DNA from: CAWEHT01 sp963808455
GTDB taxonomy: Bacteria > Chloroflexota > Anaerolineae > CG2-30-64-16
Length of the DNA: 15,956 bases
Assembly (NCBI GenBank): GCA_963808455.1
Contig: CAWEHT010000053.1
Coordinates: 1 to 15,956, forward strand
Reading direction: 5' to 3'
How positions within the stretch are numbered: the stretch's first letter is position 1; every line of letters starts with the position of its first letter. A program made the position numbers and the translations under genes. This document shows positions 1-8,013 of the stretch, one piece after another. The notes beneath the pieces are model-generated. The model made no database searches. It was given only the letters and a program-made list of their open reading frames with translations, and was not told the origin of the DNA.

Positions 1-288
1 TTACAGCGCGGGAAAGATGTGCTCGTCCTCGTGATAGGATGTGAGGATCACGACCTGGGTCCTGGGGCTGATGCGCTTGAGGCGCCGGGTGGCTTCTACG
101 CCGCCGACGCCCGGCATTACCAGGTCCATGAGCACGACGTCGGGGGTGTGCTCTTCGACGAGCTTCAGAGCTTGCTCCCCATTCTCGGCCTCGCCCACCA
201 GGCTGAAGTCAGGCTGGGCCTCCAAGAAGGCCCGGACCCCTTGCCGCACCACGGCGTGGTCGTCCACTATCAAGACAGTGATGGTCAT
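1..288 (-). CDS. NarL/LiaR-type response regulator, receiver domain only (truncated at window edge)
   Basis: This is the cytoplasmic output partner of the adjacent histidine kinase. The visible 95 residues are a receiver domain: acidic pair D9-D10 in LIVDDH, phospho-acceptor D55 in LMDLVMP, and the LTS switch motif near residue 84. I chose the ATG at 288 because it overlaps the kinase stop as ATGA and has GGAG about 9 bases upstream; an in-frame ATG at 309 lies inside the kinase gene. NarL-family regulators are usually about 210 residues with a C-terminal helix-turn-helix. Here a TAA at bases 3-1 ends the protein in helix 4 of the receiver, right after DEHIFPAL, where relatives continue with a lysine or arginine and AGA. 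Either a frame break lies at the edge or the gene is broken; the bases beyond are not visible. The domain call is certain, the intactness is not. Confidence 0.85.
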   Translation of the reverse strand: MTITVLIVDDHAVVRQGVRAFLEAQPDFSLVGEAENGEQALKLVEEHTPDVVLMDLVMPGVGGVEATRRLKRISPRTQVVILTSYHEDEHIFPAL

Positions 289-1790
289 AGTTTGATCTCC
301 AGGGGGCACGTCGCTTTGATGCGGGTGCCCCGGCCTGGCGCTGACTCCAGAGCCAGGCGGCCGCCGGCGCCTTCGACGCGTTCGCGCATCGACGCCAGGC
401 CCAGCCCACCTGGGGCCCCGGCGGCGACGTCGAAGCCCACGCCGTTGTCGCGGATTTCCAGAGTGACTGCCCCATCCACCAGGTAGAGAGAGACGGTGAC
501 GGCAGTCGCCCGTGCATGGCGCGCAGTATTGGCCAGCGCCTCCTGAGCCACCTTGAAGAGAGCCTGCCGGAGCGCGGGCGATGCCAGTCGCTCGTCGCGG
601 CTGCCGGCGTCCTCCAGCCCCAACTCGACCGGGATCCCCTGTTGGCGCGACCAGGCGGTGGCGTGCTCGCGCAGCGCCGCGCCCAGATCAGTGGCCGAGG
701 AGCTTCCCCCGCTTGCGACGGCTGGGTCGGTACCGGGTGCGCCTGGCTGGCCATTGCGACTGCCCGGGCGCAACTGCTGGATCAGCAGCTCGAGCTCCCC
801 CTGCACTTGATGGGTCAGCCCCTCGGCATCGGCCAGACGTGCTGCGGACAGATCGGGGCTGGTCGCCGAGAGGCTGCGCGCGGCGCTGAGCAGCATGGCA
901 ACGGCAAAGACCTCCTGCTTGACGCTATCGTGCAGGTCGTGCGCGATGCGGTTGCGCTCTTCGAGGGTGGCGAGCTCCTGGCGGGCGCTGACCAGGCCGT
1001 TGATCTGGCCGGCCATGCTGTTGAAATGGCGCGCGAGGTCGCCGAGCTCATCGGCCGACCGGTCCTCGATCCGCACGTTGAAATCACCACGGCTCCATGC
1101 GTCGGCGCGCTCCGCCAACACGCTGAGCCTGCGCGTCAGCGCACGGGCGTTCAGATAACCCGAAAGCACAGCAGCCAGCCCGGCAACTGCCGCTGCGAAG
1201 AGCAGGCCGGGCAAGACGAGCGGCCCCACGCTGGCGATCTGCAGGCGATTGTCCTCGTAGACGGTCTTAGCAAACAGCGCGCCGATCACTTGACCGCCGG
1301 GGCCGATGACGGGCGCGGCAGCGGCGAGCGACCAGGAGCCCGGAGCCAGGCCTCTGCGTGCCCCGTTGGCTTTGCCTTCGAGCGCCTCGGCCTGGATGCG
1401 GCGGTCGAGATCGTCCGCAGGGGCCAGGCTCGCCGCGCCCGCCGAGGCCACCACCCGCCCGGCAGAATCTAACACACAATGGAAAACCTCGCTCGCCTGG
1501 CCGGCTGCGCTGGTACCCTGCCCCATCGCGTCTTCCTGTTCCAGCACCTCTAGCCACGTTTGCATCCCCGTGCTGTCGGCCGGGCCCCCGTCCAGATAGC
1601 GCACCAGGCCCGGGGCGAGCGTCTCGAGCCTGGCTGGCAAGGTATTCTGCAGGTTGTTCAGGACGCCCAGTTCATAGATCGTCAGCTGGCACGTCTCGAT
1701 CACCAGCGTAACGAGAACCGTCACTACGGCGTAGGAGAGGGTCAGCTGGTACTGCAAGCGGTTATACGAGCGCAGGTGCCGGTCGATCAT
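285..1790 (-). CDS. Membrane sensor histidine kinase, NarX/LiaS-like (HAMP, HisKA_3, HATPase)
   Basis: This 501-residue kinase phosphorylates the response regulator encoded directly downstream. Domains in order are a membrane helix near residues 14-34, an extracytoplasmic sensor region of about 155 residues, a second helix near 191-212, a HAMP linker near 213-268, and a HisKA_3 dimerisation domain in which RIAHDLHDSV places the phospho-acceptor His at 287. The ATPase domain follows, with an N-box (QEALANTARHA, 416-426), G1 motif DNGVGFD (448-454) and G2 motif GGLGLASMRER. This is the non-orthodox kinase family paired with NarL-type regulators. The stop overlaps the regulator start (ATGA), indicating coupled translation. 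The signal sensed cannot be read from the sequence. The start ATG at 1790 lacks a strong ribosome site. The gene is divergent from amt, but nothing shows that it controls amt. Confidence 0.93.
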   Translation of the reverse strand: MIDRHLRSYNRLQYQLTLSYAVVTVLVTLVIETCQLTIYELGVLNNLQNTLPARLETLAPGLVRYLDGGPADSTGMQTWLEVLEQEDAMGQGTSAAGQASEVFHCVLDSAGRVVASAGAASLAPADDLDRRIQAEALEGKANGARRGLAPGSWSLAAAAPVIGPGGQVIGALFAKTVYEDNRLQIASVGPLVLPGLLFAAAVAGLAAVLSGYLNARALTRRLSVLAERADAWSRGDFNVRIEDRSADELGDLARHFNSMAGQINGLVSARQELATLEERNRIAHDLHDSVKQEVFAVAMLLSAARSLSATSPDLSAARLADAEGLTHQVQGELELLIQQLRPGSRNGQPGAPGTDPAVASGGSSSATDLGAALREHATAWSRQQGIPVELGLEDAGSRDERLASPALRQALFKVAQEALANTARHARATAVTVSLYLVDGAVTLEIRDNGVGFDVAAGAPGGLGLASMRERVEGAGGRLALESAPGRGTRIKATCPLEIKL

Positions 1791-1976
1791 GGCGCGGAGC
1801 TGGTAACCGGGCGTAGTAAACAGGGCGTAACGAGCCGGGCATTGGAAAAGGTCATTGCAAGGTTGAATTCTACCCTACTTCGCGCAAAAGGGCCGCATCG
1901 TCCGGGGCCCGGCCCGTACAGGTCTAAAGTCTTGTTCCTCCCCCGTCCTGAGTCGCATCACAAGGCGCGCTATTTC

Positions 1977-1985
1977 TGCTATAAG
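1977..1985 (+). promoter_or_regulatory. Possible extended -10 promoter of amt
   Basis: TGCTATAAG matches an extended -10 element (TGn plus a TATAAT-like hexamer) about 64 bases before the amt start. The -35 position (about 1957-1962) is a poor match, so this is a weak call. The rest of the 258-base gap between the divergent kinase and amt genes shows no gene or clear operator. Confidence 0.33.
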
Positions 1986-2048
1986 GTAATCAAGGCGAGC
2001 GATCTCGAGGTACTGCGATCGCGCCATTCACCCCAAGGAGGAGGTATT

Positions 2049-3257
2049 ATGTTTGACACTGGCAACACTGCGTTCATGCTCGTGGCCACGAGCCTGGTCA
2101 TGCTGATGACCCCGGGCCTGGCCTTTTTCTACGGCGGCCTGGTGGGACGCAAGAACGTGCTGGGAATCATGATCCAGAGCTTTGTTTCCATGGGCGTGAC
2201 GACGGTGCTGTGGTACGCCGTCGGCTATTCGTTGTGCTTCAGCGGCGGCGCGGGTGGGGTGATCGGCAACCTGGATCACGCGTTCCTGGCCGGGCTGAAC
2301 CCGATGGATGCCTTCACGGGATCGAAGACGATTCCCCTGTTCGTCTTTGTGGCATACCAGATGATGTTCGCCCAAATCACGCCGGCACTTATCACCGGCG
2401 CCTTCGCGAATCGGGTGCGTTTCTCAGCTTACCTGCTGTTCCTCGTCTGCTGGTTGCTCTTCGTGTATTTCCCGATGGTGCACATGGTCTGGGGAGGCGG
2501 GCTGCTCGCCAGCTGGGGCGTGCTTGACTTCGCCGGGGGGATCGTTGTCCACGCTATCGCCGGGATGGCGGCGCTGGCGTCCGTCTTCTTCGTCGGCCGG
2601 CGCCGCGTGCAGGATGTCGGCCCACACAGCATCCCGCTGGTAGCGCTGGGCACAGGGCTGCTCTGGTTTGGCTGGTACGGGTTCAACGCCGGCAGCCAGC
2701 TGCGCGTCAACTCGGTAACGGCGCTGGCTTTCCTCAACACCGACGTCGCAGCTTCTTTCGCAGCCATCGGCTGGCTGGTGATGGCCTGGATCTTCGAGAA
2801 AAAGCCGAAGTTCCTGGGCCTATTGACGGGCTCGATCGCCGGGCTTGCTGCAGTAACGCCGGCAGCAGGGTATGTCACCACCAGCGCGGCCGTGGCCATA
2901 GGCTTGTTGGCCAGCGTCATCTGCTATTTCGCCATCGCCCTCAAGAATAAGCTGGGCTGGGACGATGCCCTTGATGTCTGGGGGGTGCACGGGGTTGGGG
3001 GCATTCTCGGCGTGATCTGCCTGGGCTTGTTCGCCACCGTAACCGTGAACTCCGCCGGCGCCAACGGCCTCTTCTTCGGAAATCCGGTCTTCTTCCTGAA
3101 GGAGGCTGTGGCTGTTGTGGGCGCGGCCATCTATGCTTTCGGCTTCACCTATGCCATGCTTGTGGTCATCAACGCCATCACGGCGGTGAAGGTGACCGCG
3201 GAGGAAGAGAAGTTCGGCCTGGACGAGGCGCTGCACGGAGAACACGCCTACATCTGA
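2049..3257 (+). CDS. amt: Ammonium transporter (Amt/AmtB family)
   Basis: This 402-residue integral membrane channel moves ammonium/ammonia into the cell for nitrogen assimilation. Conserved positions fall close to E. coli AmtB numbering: F107 of the phenylalanine gate, W148 and D160 of the external recruitment site, the pore twin histidines H168 (GGIVVHAIAG) and H314 (DVWGVHGVGG), and the GFNAGS loop at 211-216. About 11 hydrophobic segments span the protein. The ATG at 2049 is chosen because AAGGAGGAGG sits just upstream and the protein starts as the family does; the open frame continuing upstream to 1560 runs antisense through the kinase gene and is not coding. No glnK/PII gene lies beside it, which is unusual but not rare. 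The gene ends in an intrinsic terminator and looks monocistronic. The frame is intact. Confidence 0.96.
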   Translation: MFDTGNTAFMLVATSLVMLMTPGLAFFYGGLVGRKNVLGIMIQSFVSMGVTTVLWYAVGYSLCFSGGAGGVIGNLDHAFLAGLNPMDAFTGSKTIPLFVFVAYQMMFAQITPALITGAFANRVRFSAYLLFLVCWLLFVYFPMVHMVWGGGLLASWGVLDFAGGIVVHAIAGMAALASVFFVGRRRVQDVGPHSIPLVALGTGLLWFGWYGFNAGSQLRVNSVTALAFLNTDVAASFAAIGWLVMAWIFEKKPKFLGLLTGSIAGLAAVTPAAGYVTTSAAVAIGLLASVICYFAIALKNKLGWDDALDVWGVHGVGGILGVICLGLFATVTVNSAGANGLFFGNPVFFLKEAVAVVGAAIYAFGFTYAMLVVINAITAVKVTAEEEKFGLDEALHGEHAYI

Positions 3258-3283
3258 TAGTCTGCAAGGCCCCTGAGACATAG

Positions 3284-3320
3284 AAACGCTCCGGCCTTCC
3301 TGGCCGGGGCGTTTGCTATT
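3284..3320 (+). terminator. Intrinsic terminator of amt
   Basis: A 13-bp stem (arms 3284-3296 and 3302-3314, one G-T pair, loop TTCCT) ends in TTT and a short T/A-rich tail, 26 bases after the amt stop. On the opposite strand the same hairpin carries an AAAC/GTTT base, so it could also stop transcripts of the converging cheB-like gene. Confidence 0.85.
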
Positions 3321-3430
3321 GTTCGGCGATGGTTCGTACAAATGGCGAACGCCGGGCATGGGCCGCTCTCAGGCTCGCCTCCCATTCCGACCCGTCGGGC
3401 TCTACGTTGGCCTTTGATTTGGAACGCCCG

Positions 3431-4051
3431 TCATTCTTCCTGAGCTTGGACCAGTCTGATGAGGGCCGCCGCGATCTCGCTGAGAGGCAGCACGAGATCG
3501 ACGTCGCCTGTGCCGATGGCTGCCTCGGGCATACCCGCAAACTCGGCGCTCTGGCTCTCCTGCACGATGACTGTGCCGCCCATTTTGCGCACGGCCTTGA
3601 CCCCCATGGCGCCATCGCTGCCTGCGCCGGTCAGCACCACGGCAATGGCCCGTTCACGGTAGCTGCCGGCCAACGACTCCAAGAGCAGGTCGGCGGAAGG
3701 ACGGACAAAATGCACCGGCTCCGAGTGTGAAAAGGAAAGCGTCCCATCGAGGTTGACCAGTAAATGCCGATCCGGCGCCGCAACATACACGACGCCTGGC
3801 TGGATGCGGTCCTGTTGCTCCGCCTGTTTGACCCGCAACAGCGTGCGCCGGCTCAGGATATCGGCCAGCAAGCTGCGCTGGCGCGGATCGAGGTGCTGCA
3901 CTACGACAAGTGCCGCGGGGAACACCGGTGGCAGGCCGGAGAGGAGCTCGCTCAACGCACGCAGGCCGCCCGCCGACGCGACAACGCCAATAACATCAAA
4001 GGCCGTCCCCGGGAAGCGTGGCACCCTTCCGCCTGTGTGGTTCTCGACCAA
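3431..4051 (-). CDS. Stand-alone CheB-type methylesterase domain protein
   Basis: These 206 residues match the C-terminal catalytic domain of CheB, which removes methyl groups from (or deamidates) chemoreceptor glutamates. The catalytic triad is visible: S26 in VVASAGG, H53 in VVQHLDP, and D146 in TGAGSDGAMG. The N-terminal receiver domain of classical CheB (about 350 residues) is absent, so the activity is not phospho-gated in the usual way. The start is TTG at 4051, supported by GGGGGAGGA about 5 bases upstream. No CheR, receptor or other chemotaxis gene is in the window, so the substrate is unknown; similar solo domains occur outside chemotaxis clusters. The gene is divergent from the serpin and converges on the amt terminator. 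The frame is intact. Confidence 0.88.
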   Translation of the reverse strand: MVENHTGGRVPRFPGTAFDVIGVVASAGGLRALSELLSGLPPVFPAALVVVQHLDPRQRSLLADILSRRTLLRVKQAEQQDRIQPGVVYVAAPDRHLLVNLDGTLSFSHSEPVHFVRPSADLLLESLAGSYRERAIAVVLTGAGSDGAMGVKAVRKMGGTVIVQESQSAEFAGMPEAAIGTGDVDLVLPLSEIAAALIRLVQAQEE

Positions 4052-4096
4052 AGTGCTCCTCCCCCGCAGACTTCCATGCCGTGCATCCCGGAACTA

Positions 4097-4105
4097 ATCA
4101 TAGCA
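4097..4105 (-). promoter_or_regulatory. Possible extended -10 promoter of the CheB-like gene
   Basis: On the minus strand TGC-TATGAT (4105 to 4097) is a good extended -10 element, giving a leader of about 40 bases before the TTG start. No good -35 box is seen at the usual spacing. The serpin promoter must lie in the same 120-base divergent gap, but I could not pick it out. Confidence 0.38.
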
Positions 4106-4173
4106 CATTTGCGTCAAGGTAGTATGGATGAAGTTTTCGATGACCACTCATGGGAGGGCCCAATGTCCGTCAA

Positions 4174-5568
4174 ATGCTCGCACGCGTCTTGCGCCTCTTG
4201 CCCGTGCTGCTTGCCACCCTGGCCGCAAGCTGCGCGCCGATCGGTCCCGCGCCAACGGGCCCCGTCACACCAGCCAGCCCGTCAGAAACCAGCGCGCCTC
4301 CGGTGACGAGCCCGCCTGTTACCAGCGTGCCCCCGGAGGCGACCCAGAGGCCCGTCGCTGGAGCGGTGGAAGTTGCCGAGGCGTCCGGCGCTCGTGACAT
4401 CAGCCCGAAGGTTTCACCTGGCGATCAGGCACAATTGGTCGCTTCGGATGACGCCTTCGCGTTCGCGCTCTTCGACGCCTTGCGCGGCCAGCCGGGCAAC
4501 CTCTTCTTCTCGCCCTACAGCATATCGTCCGCTCTGGCCATGACCTATGCCGGCGCGCGCGGCGACACCGAGACGCAAATGGCAGATACTCTGCGCTTCA
4601 CACTGCCGCAGGCCCGCTTACACCCTGCCTTCGATGCACTGGATCTCGCCTTGGCCAGCCACACGCAGGTCTCTGGCACTTTCCAGCTCACCGTTGCTAA
4701 CTCGCTTTGGGGCCAACAAGGGCACCCGTTCCTGCAAGGTTTTCTGACACTCCTGCGACAATACTACGGGGCCGGGTTCCGGCTGCTGGACTTTCAAGAC
4801 GCGCCAGACCCTTCGCGCCGGACGATCAACGCCTGGGTCGCTGACAACACTCAGGGCAAGATCACGGACCTCATCCCAAGTGGAGCGATCGATAGCTCGA
4901 CGCGATTGGTGTTGGCCAACGCGCTGTACTTCAAGGCAAAATGGATGGAGCCGTTCGACCGGAACGCGACCAGCAACCAGGTGTTTCACCTGCTCGATGA
5001 CAGCCAGGTGACGGTTCCCATGATGGAACAGGTGACGCACCTGAGTTACGCCGAAGCCACGAGCTATCAGGTAGTGGACTTGCCCTACTCGGGTGGTCAG
5101 GTCTCCATGGTGATCCTGTTGCCCCGCGCCGGCCAGCTCGATGCCCTGGAGAAAAGCCTCACCACAGGCGAAATCACGCCAACCCTGCAGAGCCTGGGCG
5201 AAGCGAAAGTCCACCTGACCCTGCCCAAATTCAAGTATGGGTCGTCGTTCTCACTGGGCGAGACGCTGCAAGGCTTGGGCATGCCTGACGCTTTCAGTCC
5301 TTCGGCGGCCGATTTCTCAGGCATGGACGGTCAGCAGCACGGCCTCTTCATCAGCGATGTGATACACAAGGCTCTGGTTGCCGTGGACGAGGACGGGACC
5401 GAGGCCGCCGCTGCCACGTCGGTGGCTATGGCCGGAGCCGTGGCTGCCGCGCCAATCGAGAAGATCGTCCAGTTCAAGGCCGACCACCCGTTCATTTACC
5501 TGATCCGCGACGACCAGACGGGCACAATCCTGTTCCTCGGGCGCGTGGAGGACCCGTCGAAGGGATAG
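4174..5568 (+). CDS. Lipoprotein serpin (serine protease inhibitor family I4)
   Basis: This is a 464-residue secreted serpin, predicted to trap target proteases by covalent suicide inhibition at the outer face of the membrane. The N-terminus MLARVLRLLPVLLATLAASC is a lipoprotein signal peptide with the anchor Cys at 20. A Pro/Thr/Ser-rich stalk follows (about 21-60), then the serpin fold from about 88 with FFSPYSISSALAM. The reactive-centre hinge G408-T-E-A-A-A-A-T415 fits the inhibitory consensus (small residues P12-P9), and FKADHPFIYLI (434-444) fits the serpin signature. Counting from the hinge puts P1 near A422, suggesting an elastase- or subtilisin-like target; the loop is a few residues longer than in alpha-1-antitrypsin, so P1 is uncertain. 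I prefer ATG 4174 to the in-frame ATG 4150 because the signal peptide starts there, although GGGAGGG at 4152-4158 is rather far upstream. Confidence 0.93.
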   Translation: MLARVLRLLPVLLATLAASCAPIGPAPTGPVTPASPSETSAPPVTSPPVTSVPPEATQRPVAGAVEVAEASGARDISPKVSPGDQAQLVASDDAFAFALFDALRGQPGNLFFSPYSISSALAMTYAGARGDTETQMADTLRFTLPQARLHPAFDALDLALASHTQVSGTFQLTVANSLWGQQGHPFLQGFLTLLRQYYGAGFRLLDFQDAPDPSRRTINAWVADNTQGKITDLIPSGAIDSSTRLVLANALYFKAKWMEPFDRNATSNQVFHLLDDSQVTVPMMEQVTHLSYAEATSYQVVDLPYSGGQVSMVILLPRAGQLDALEKSLTTGEITPTLQSLGEAKVHLTLPKFKYGSSFSLGETLQGLGMPDAFSPSAADFSGMDGQQHGLFISDVIHKALVAVDEDGTEAAAATSVAMAGAVAAAPIEKIVQFKADHPFIYLIRDDQTGTILFLGRVEDPSKG

Positions 5569-5855
5569 TCAGGGCTGGCGAGTAGGTCCGCACGATGCCG
5601 GGTCTGCTCGCGAAGGCTGTGTGCATTGGAAGCCGTCGCCAAGCGTGCTGGCGCATGTTGTTGCCTTGCATGCCTCTGGCCCTGGCATTTCCGGCCTTTA
5701 CGGCGCAAGCGGCGATTGCAGATAATTCCTGCGGTAGGAAATACGTCCATTGTTGCTCACGGACGCGGCAGAGAAGAAAGTGCGACGGTAGTAACTTCCA
5801 TGCCAGCCCGCCCGGCGCCTGCGCACCGGAAGCCATCATGAGCGCCTTGGCACCA
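5569..5855. other. Convergent gap without a recognisable gene
   Basis: This 287-base stretch separates the 3' ends of the serpin and the deacetylase genes. I see no convincing intrinsic terminator, RNA gene or repeat in it. A plus-strand open frame starting at 5595 continues antisense into the deacetylase and has no homology I recognise. Confidence 0.5.
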
Positions 5856-7118
5856 TCACCACTTGGCCTGCAGCAGCCAGCCCAGCGCCTGGGCGGAGTA
5901 CGTGTCGTCAACACGAACGTGGGTCAGCGTGAAGAGTCCATCGCTGCTATGAGTGGCGCCCTGCCGGGTCGTGAGCCCGCCCCAGTAGTTGGCCGACTTG
6001 TAGACGGCGATGGTCTCGCTGTCATAGCTGCCCGAGGGGTAGCAGATCCATCGCGGATGATAGCCCAGGTGCTTCTGAATGGCCTCGATCCCGCCCAGCG
6101 CCTGCCACACCAGGTAGTGGACGGACCTTCCGCTCAGGTCGGCATGGTTGCGCGTGTGGGAGCCGAAGCGCTCGCCGCCGGCAGCCATCTCCTCGACTTG
6201 CGGCCAGATCAGGTAGCCCGGACGTCCCTGGTCGAGGAAATCGGTGATGAGGAAGAACGTGCCGGTCATGCCATACTTCTTCAGCAGCGGATAGGCATTT
6301 GAGTAGGCATCCTCATAGCCGTCGTCGAAAGTAAGGACCACCGGCCTGGCGGGCAATGGGCGGCCCTGCGTGAGGGCGAAATAGAGGTCGTCCAGCGTGA
6401 TGGTGTGGTAGCCGTTGTCACGAAGGTACTCGAGGTGGCTCTCGAAACGGCCGGGCGATACCGACAGGCCTATCCTGATGGGGTCGGAGCCCGGAGGAGG
6501 CTCTGAGATATAGTGGTACATGAGGATGGGCACGTAGGCGGTCCGGCGGACATCATCAGGCGTCGGCACCGGCGTCGACGTGGGGTTCTGCGCCGTCGCA
6601 CCCGCCTTCAGGCCGCCTGGCGTGGCGAGCGGCGACCATGAACCCCAACGCAGCATGCCATAGGGCCGCACTGGGCCGGTAGGCCAGCCGGTGGCCGCGG
6701 GGCCGGGCCGGGCCGGCCCTGTCCCCGCGGGAGCTTGCACGACGCCGGCTCTCGCAAGCAGCCCACCTCGGCCGGCGGGGGCCGGCCGGGCCGTGGCCGT
6801 TGACACGCTGGGTGTTGCGGGCGTAGCCATTTCCGTCGCCGTGCCGGTAGCAGTTCCAGACGCCGGCCGGGGCGCCGTCGGGGCTGCGCCCCGCTGCCAC
6901 GCGCAGCCGGCGGTCAGCAGAACCAGTGCCAGGGCCGTCATCCACAGAAAGCCGCGCCGGCGATGCCCTCCCGGTTCCGCGCCGGGCAGGGGCGCCGGCC
7001 TCGGGCGCGTGGCCCCCTGCCTCCCCCGCACTATTGGTCGGCCAAGGGATATGAAGCACAGCCAGCGATCACGAGCTGAAGTTGGCGTGAAACAGGCCGA
7101 GAGTATGAGCATGGACAA
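5856..7118 (-). CDS. Lipoprotein polysaccharide deacetylase (NodB/CE4 domain)
   Basis: A predicted surface enzyme that removes acetyl groups from N-acetylated polysaccharide such as peptidoglycan or exopolysaccharide. In the 420-residue reading the NodB domain spans about 195-420: motif 1 TFDDGYEDAY (263-272, metal-binding Asp and catalytic base), motif 2 HTRNH (H321 and H325, metal ligands), motif 3 RWICYPSGSY (356-365), and LTHVRVDD near the C-terminus. Before it, MTALALVLLTAGC (Cys 72) is a lipobox and about 74-190 is a low-complexity Ala/Pro/Thr/Gly linker. The start is unsettled. TTG 7118 and ATG 7112 have GAGG upstream and lie downstream of a promoter-like element, but put 57-59 residues before the signal helix; GTG 7031 is an alternative. 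The gene follows thiD by 66 bases and is not obviously part of thiamin metabolism. Confidence 0.88.
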   Translation of the reverse strand: MSMLILSACFTPTSARDRWLCFISLGRPIVRGRQGATRPRPAPLPGAEPGGHRRRGFLWMTALALVLLTAGCAWQRGAAPTAPRPASGTATGTATEMATPATPSVSTATARPAPAGRGGLLARAGVVQAPAGTGPARPGPAATGWPTGPVRPYGMLRWGSWSPLATPGGLKAGATAQNPTSTPVPTPDDVRRTAYVPILMYHYISEPPPGSDPIRIGLSVSPGRFESHLEYLRDNGYHTITLDDLYFALTQGRPLPARPVVLTFDDGYEDAYSNAYPLLKKYGMTGTFFLITDFLDQGRPGYLIWPQVEEMAAGGERFGSHTRNHADLSGRSVHYLVWQALGGIEAIQKHLGYHPRWICYPSGSYDSETIAVYKSANYWGGLTTRQGATHSSDGLFTLTHVRVDDTYSAQALGWLLQAKW

Positions 7119-7164
7119 CAGGCAACACCTCGCGACCGGATAGACGGGTTGATCACTTATGGCA

Positions 7165-7192
7165 AGTATAGACCGGCGTTCGCCCTAGGCAA
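7165..7192 (-). promoter_or_regulatory. Candidate promoter of the deacetylase gene
   Basis: On the minus strand TTGCCT (7192-7187), a 16-base spacer and TATACT (7170-7165) form a good housekeeping-sigma promoter. It overlaps the thiD stop codon. A start near 7158 would give a leader of about 40 bases, so the deacetylase can be transcribed independently of the thi operon. Confidence 0.55.
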
Positions 7193-8013
7193 AATGGTGC
7201 ATAGGGCCGTGACCGTGGCCCAGCGCCAGAAAGCGCGAAGCTGTGAGCACCCTCGTCAGGTACATCTTGGCCCGCGCAACGGCCTCGGGCACCGGGTAAC
7301 CTTGCGCCAGGCCTGCGGCGATCGCCGAGGCGAGCGTGCAGCCTGTGCCATGCGTATTCGGGGTGGCCAACCGGGCCTCGGAGAACTCGAAGAAGGTCCG
7401 GCCGTCGAAGAGGAGATCGAGGCTGTCCGGGCCGAGCAGGTGCCCACCCTTGACAAGCACCCACCCCGGCCCTTGATCGTGGATACGGCGAGCTGCCTCT
7501 CGCATCTCCCCGCTGTTGGTCACGTCGCAGCCCGCCAATACCTGGGCCTCTGGAAGGTTGGGGGTAACCACCGTCGCCATCGGCAGGAGCCGTTCCACCA
7601 ACGCAGCGCAAGCATCCTCGCGGAGGAGGCGGTCTCCTCCTTTGGCAACCATGACCGGATTCCACAACCAGGTAGGGGACCCCATAGGGCATGAGCGATT
7701 CGGCCACGGCGGCGATGATGCCGGCGCTCGCCAGCATGCCGGTCTTCACGACGTCGGCGCCTATGTCGCTCAGGACGGCATCGACCTGCGCACGGACAAA
7801 CTCAGGCGGCACCTCATGGATGGCCCGCACTCCCATGGTGTTCTGCGCTGTGAGAGCCGTGACCACGCTCATGCCATAGACGCCCAGGGCACCGAAAGTC
7901 TTGAGATCGGCCTGGATGCCCGCGCCGCCGCCTGAATCGGATCCCGCGATAGTCAAGGCCCGCCTGATCGTAGTAATTTCTGCTGCGCTGTCAGTATTTC
8001 CTTCGGTAGTCAT
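7185..8013 (-). CDS. thiD: ThiD, HMP/HMP-phosphate kinase (frame broken by one extra base)
   Basis: ThiD phosphorylates hydroxymethylpyrimidine (HMP) to HMP-P and HMP-PP, the pyrimidine donor for TMP synthesis. The N-terminal part shows the family motif GSDSGGGAGIQADLKTFGA. The C-terminal part shows VTPNLPEA, WVLVKGGH and the anion-hole motif HGTGCTLASAIAAG with the reactive Cys. The two parts lie in different frames: reading fails after PYLVV near 7660. The bases there read GGAATCC on the coding strand, and removing one A gives the expected VVDPVMVAKGGDR. Corrected length is about 275 residues, normal for ThiD. The start ATG at 8013 overlaps the thiL stop (ATGA) with GGGAAG before it. This is the last gene of the operon. 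A sequence error is more likely than decay, since both halves are fully conserved. Confidence 0.92.

Noticed and set aside
516..1472. Long plus-strand open frame opposite the histidine kinase
   Set aside because: Shadow of a GC-rich gene; the minus-strand frame has all kinase motifs.
1560..2048. Upstream 163-residue extension of the Amt open frame
   Set aside because: It runs antisense through the kinase gene; a strong ribosome site and the family N-terminus fix the start at 2049.
4128..4397. Short plus-strand frame placed well after GGGAGGG (ATG 4163)
   Set aside because: It overlaps the serpin signal peptide and stalk out of frame and encodes a low-complexity Arg/Pro/Cys-rich sequence.
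5595..6302. Plus-strand open frame with a signal-peptide-like, Cys-containing start
   Set aside because: Most of it is antisense to the deacetylase catalytic domain, it has no clear ribosome site, and no family is recognisable.
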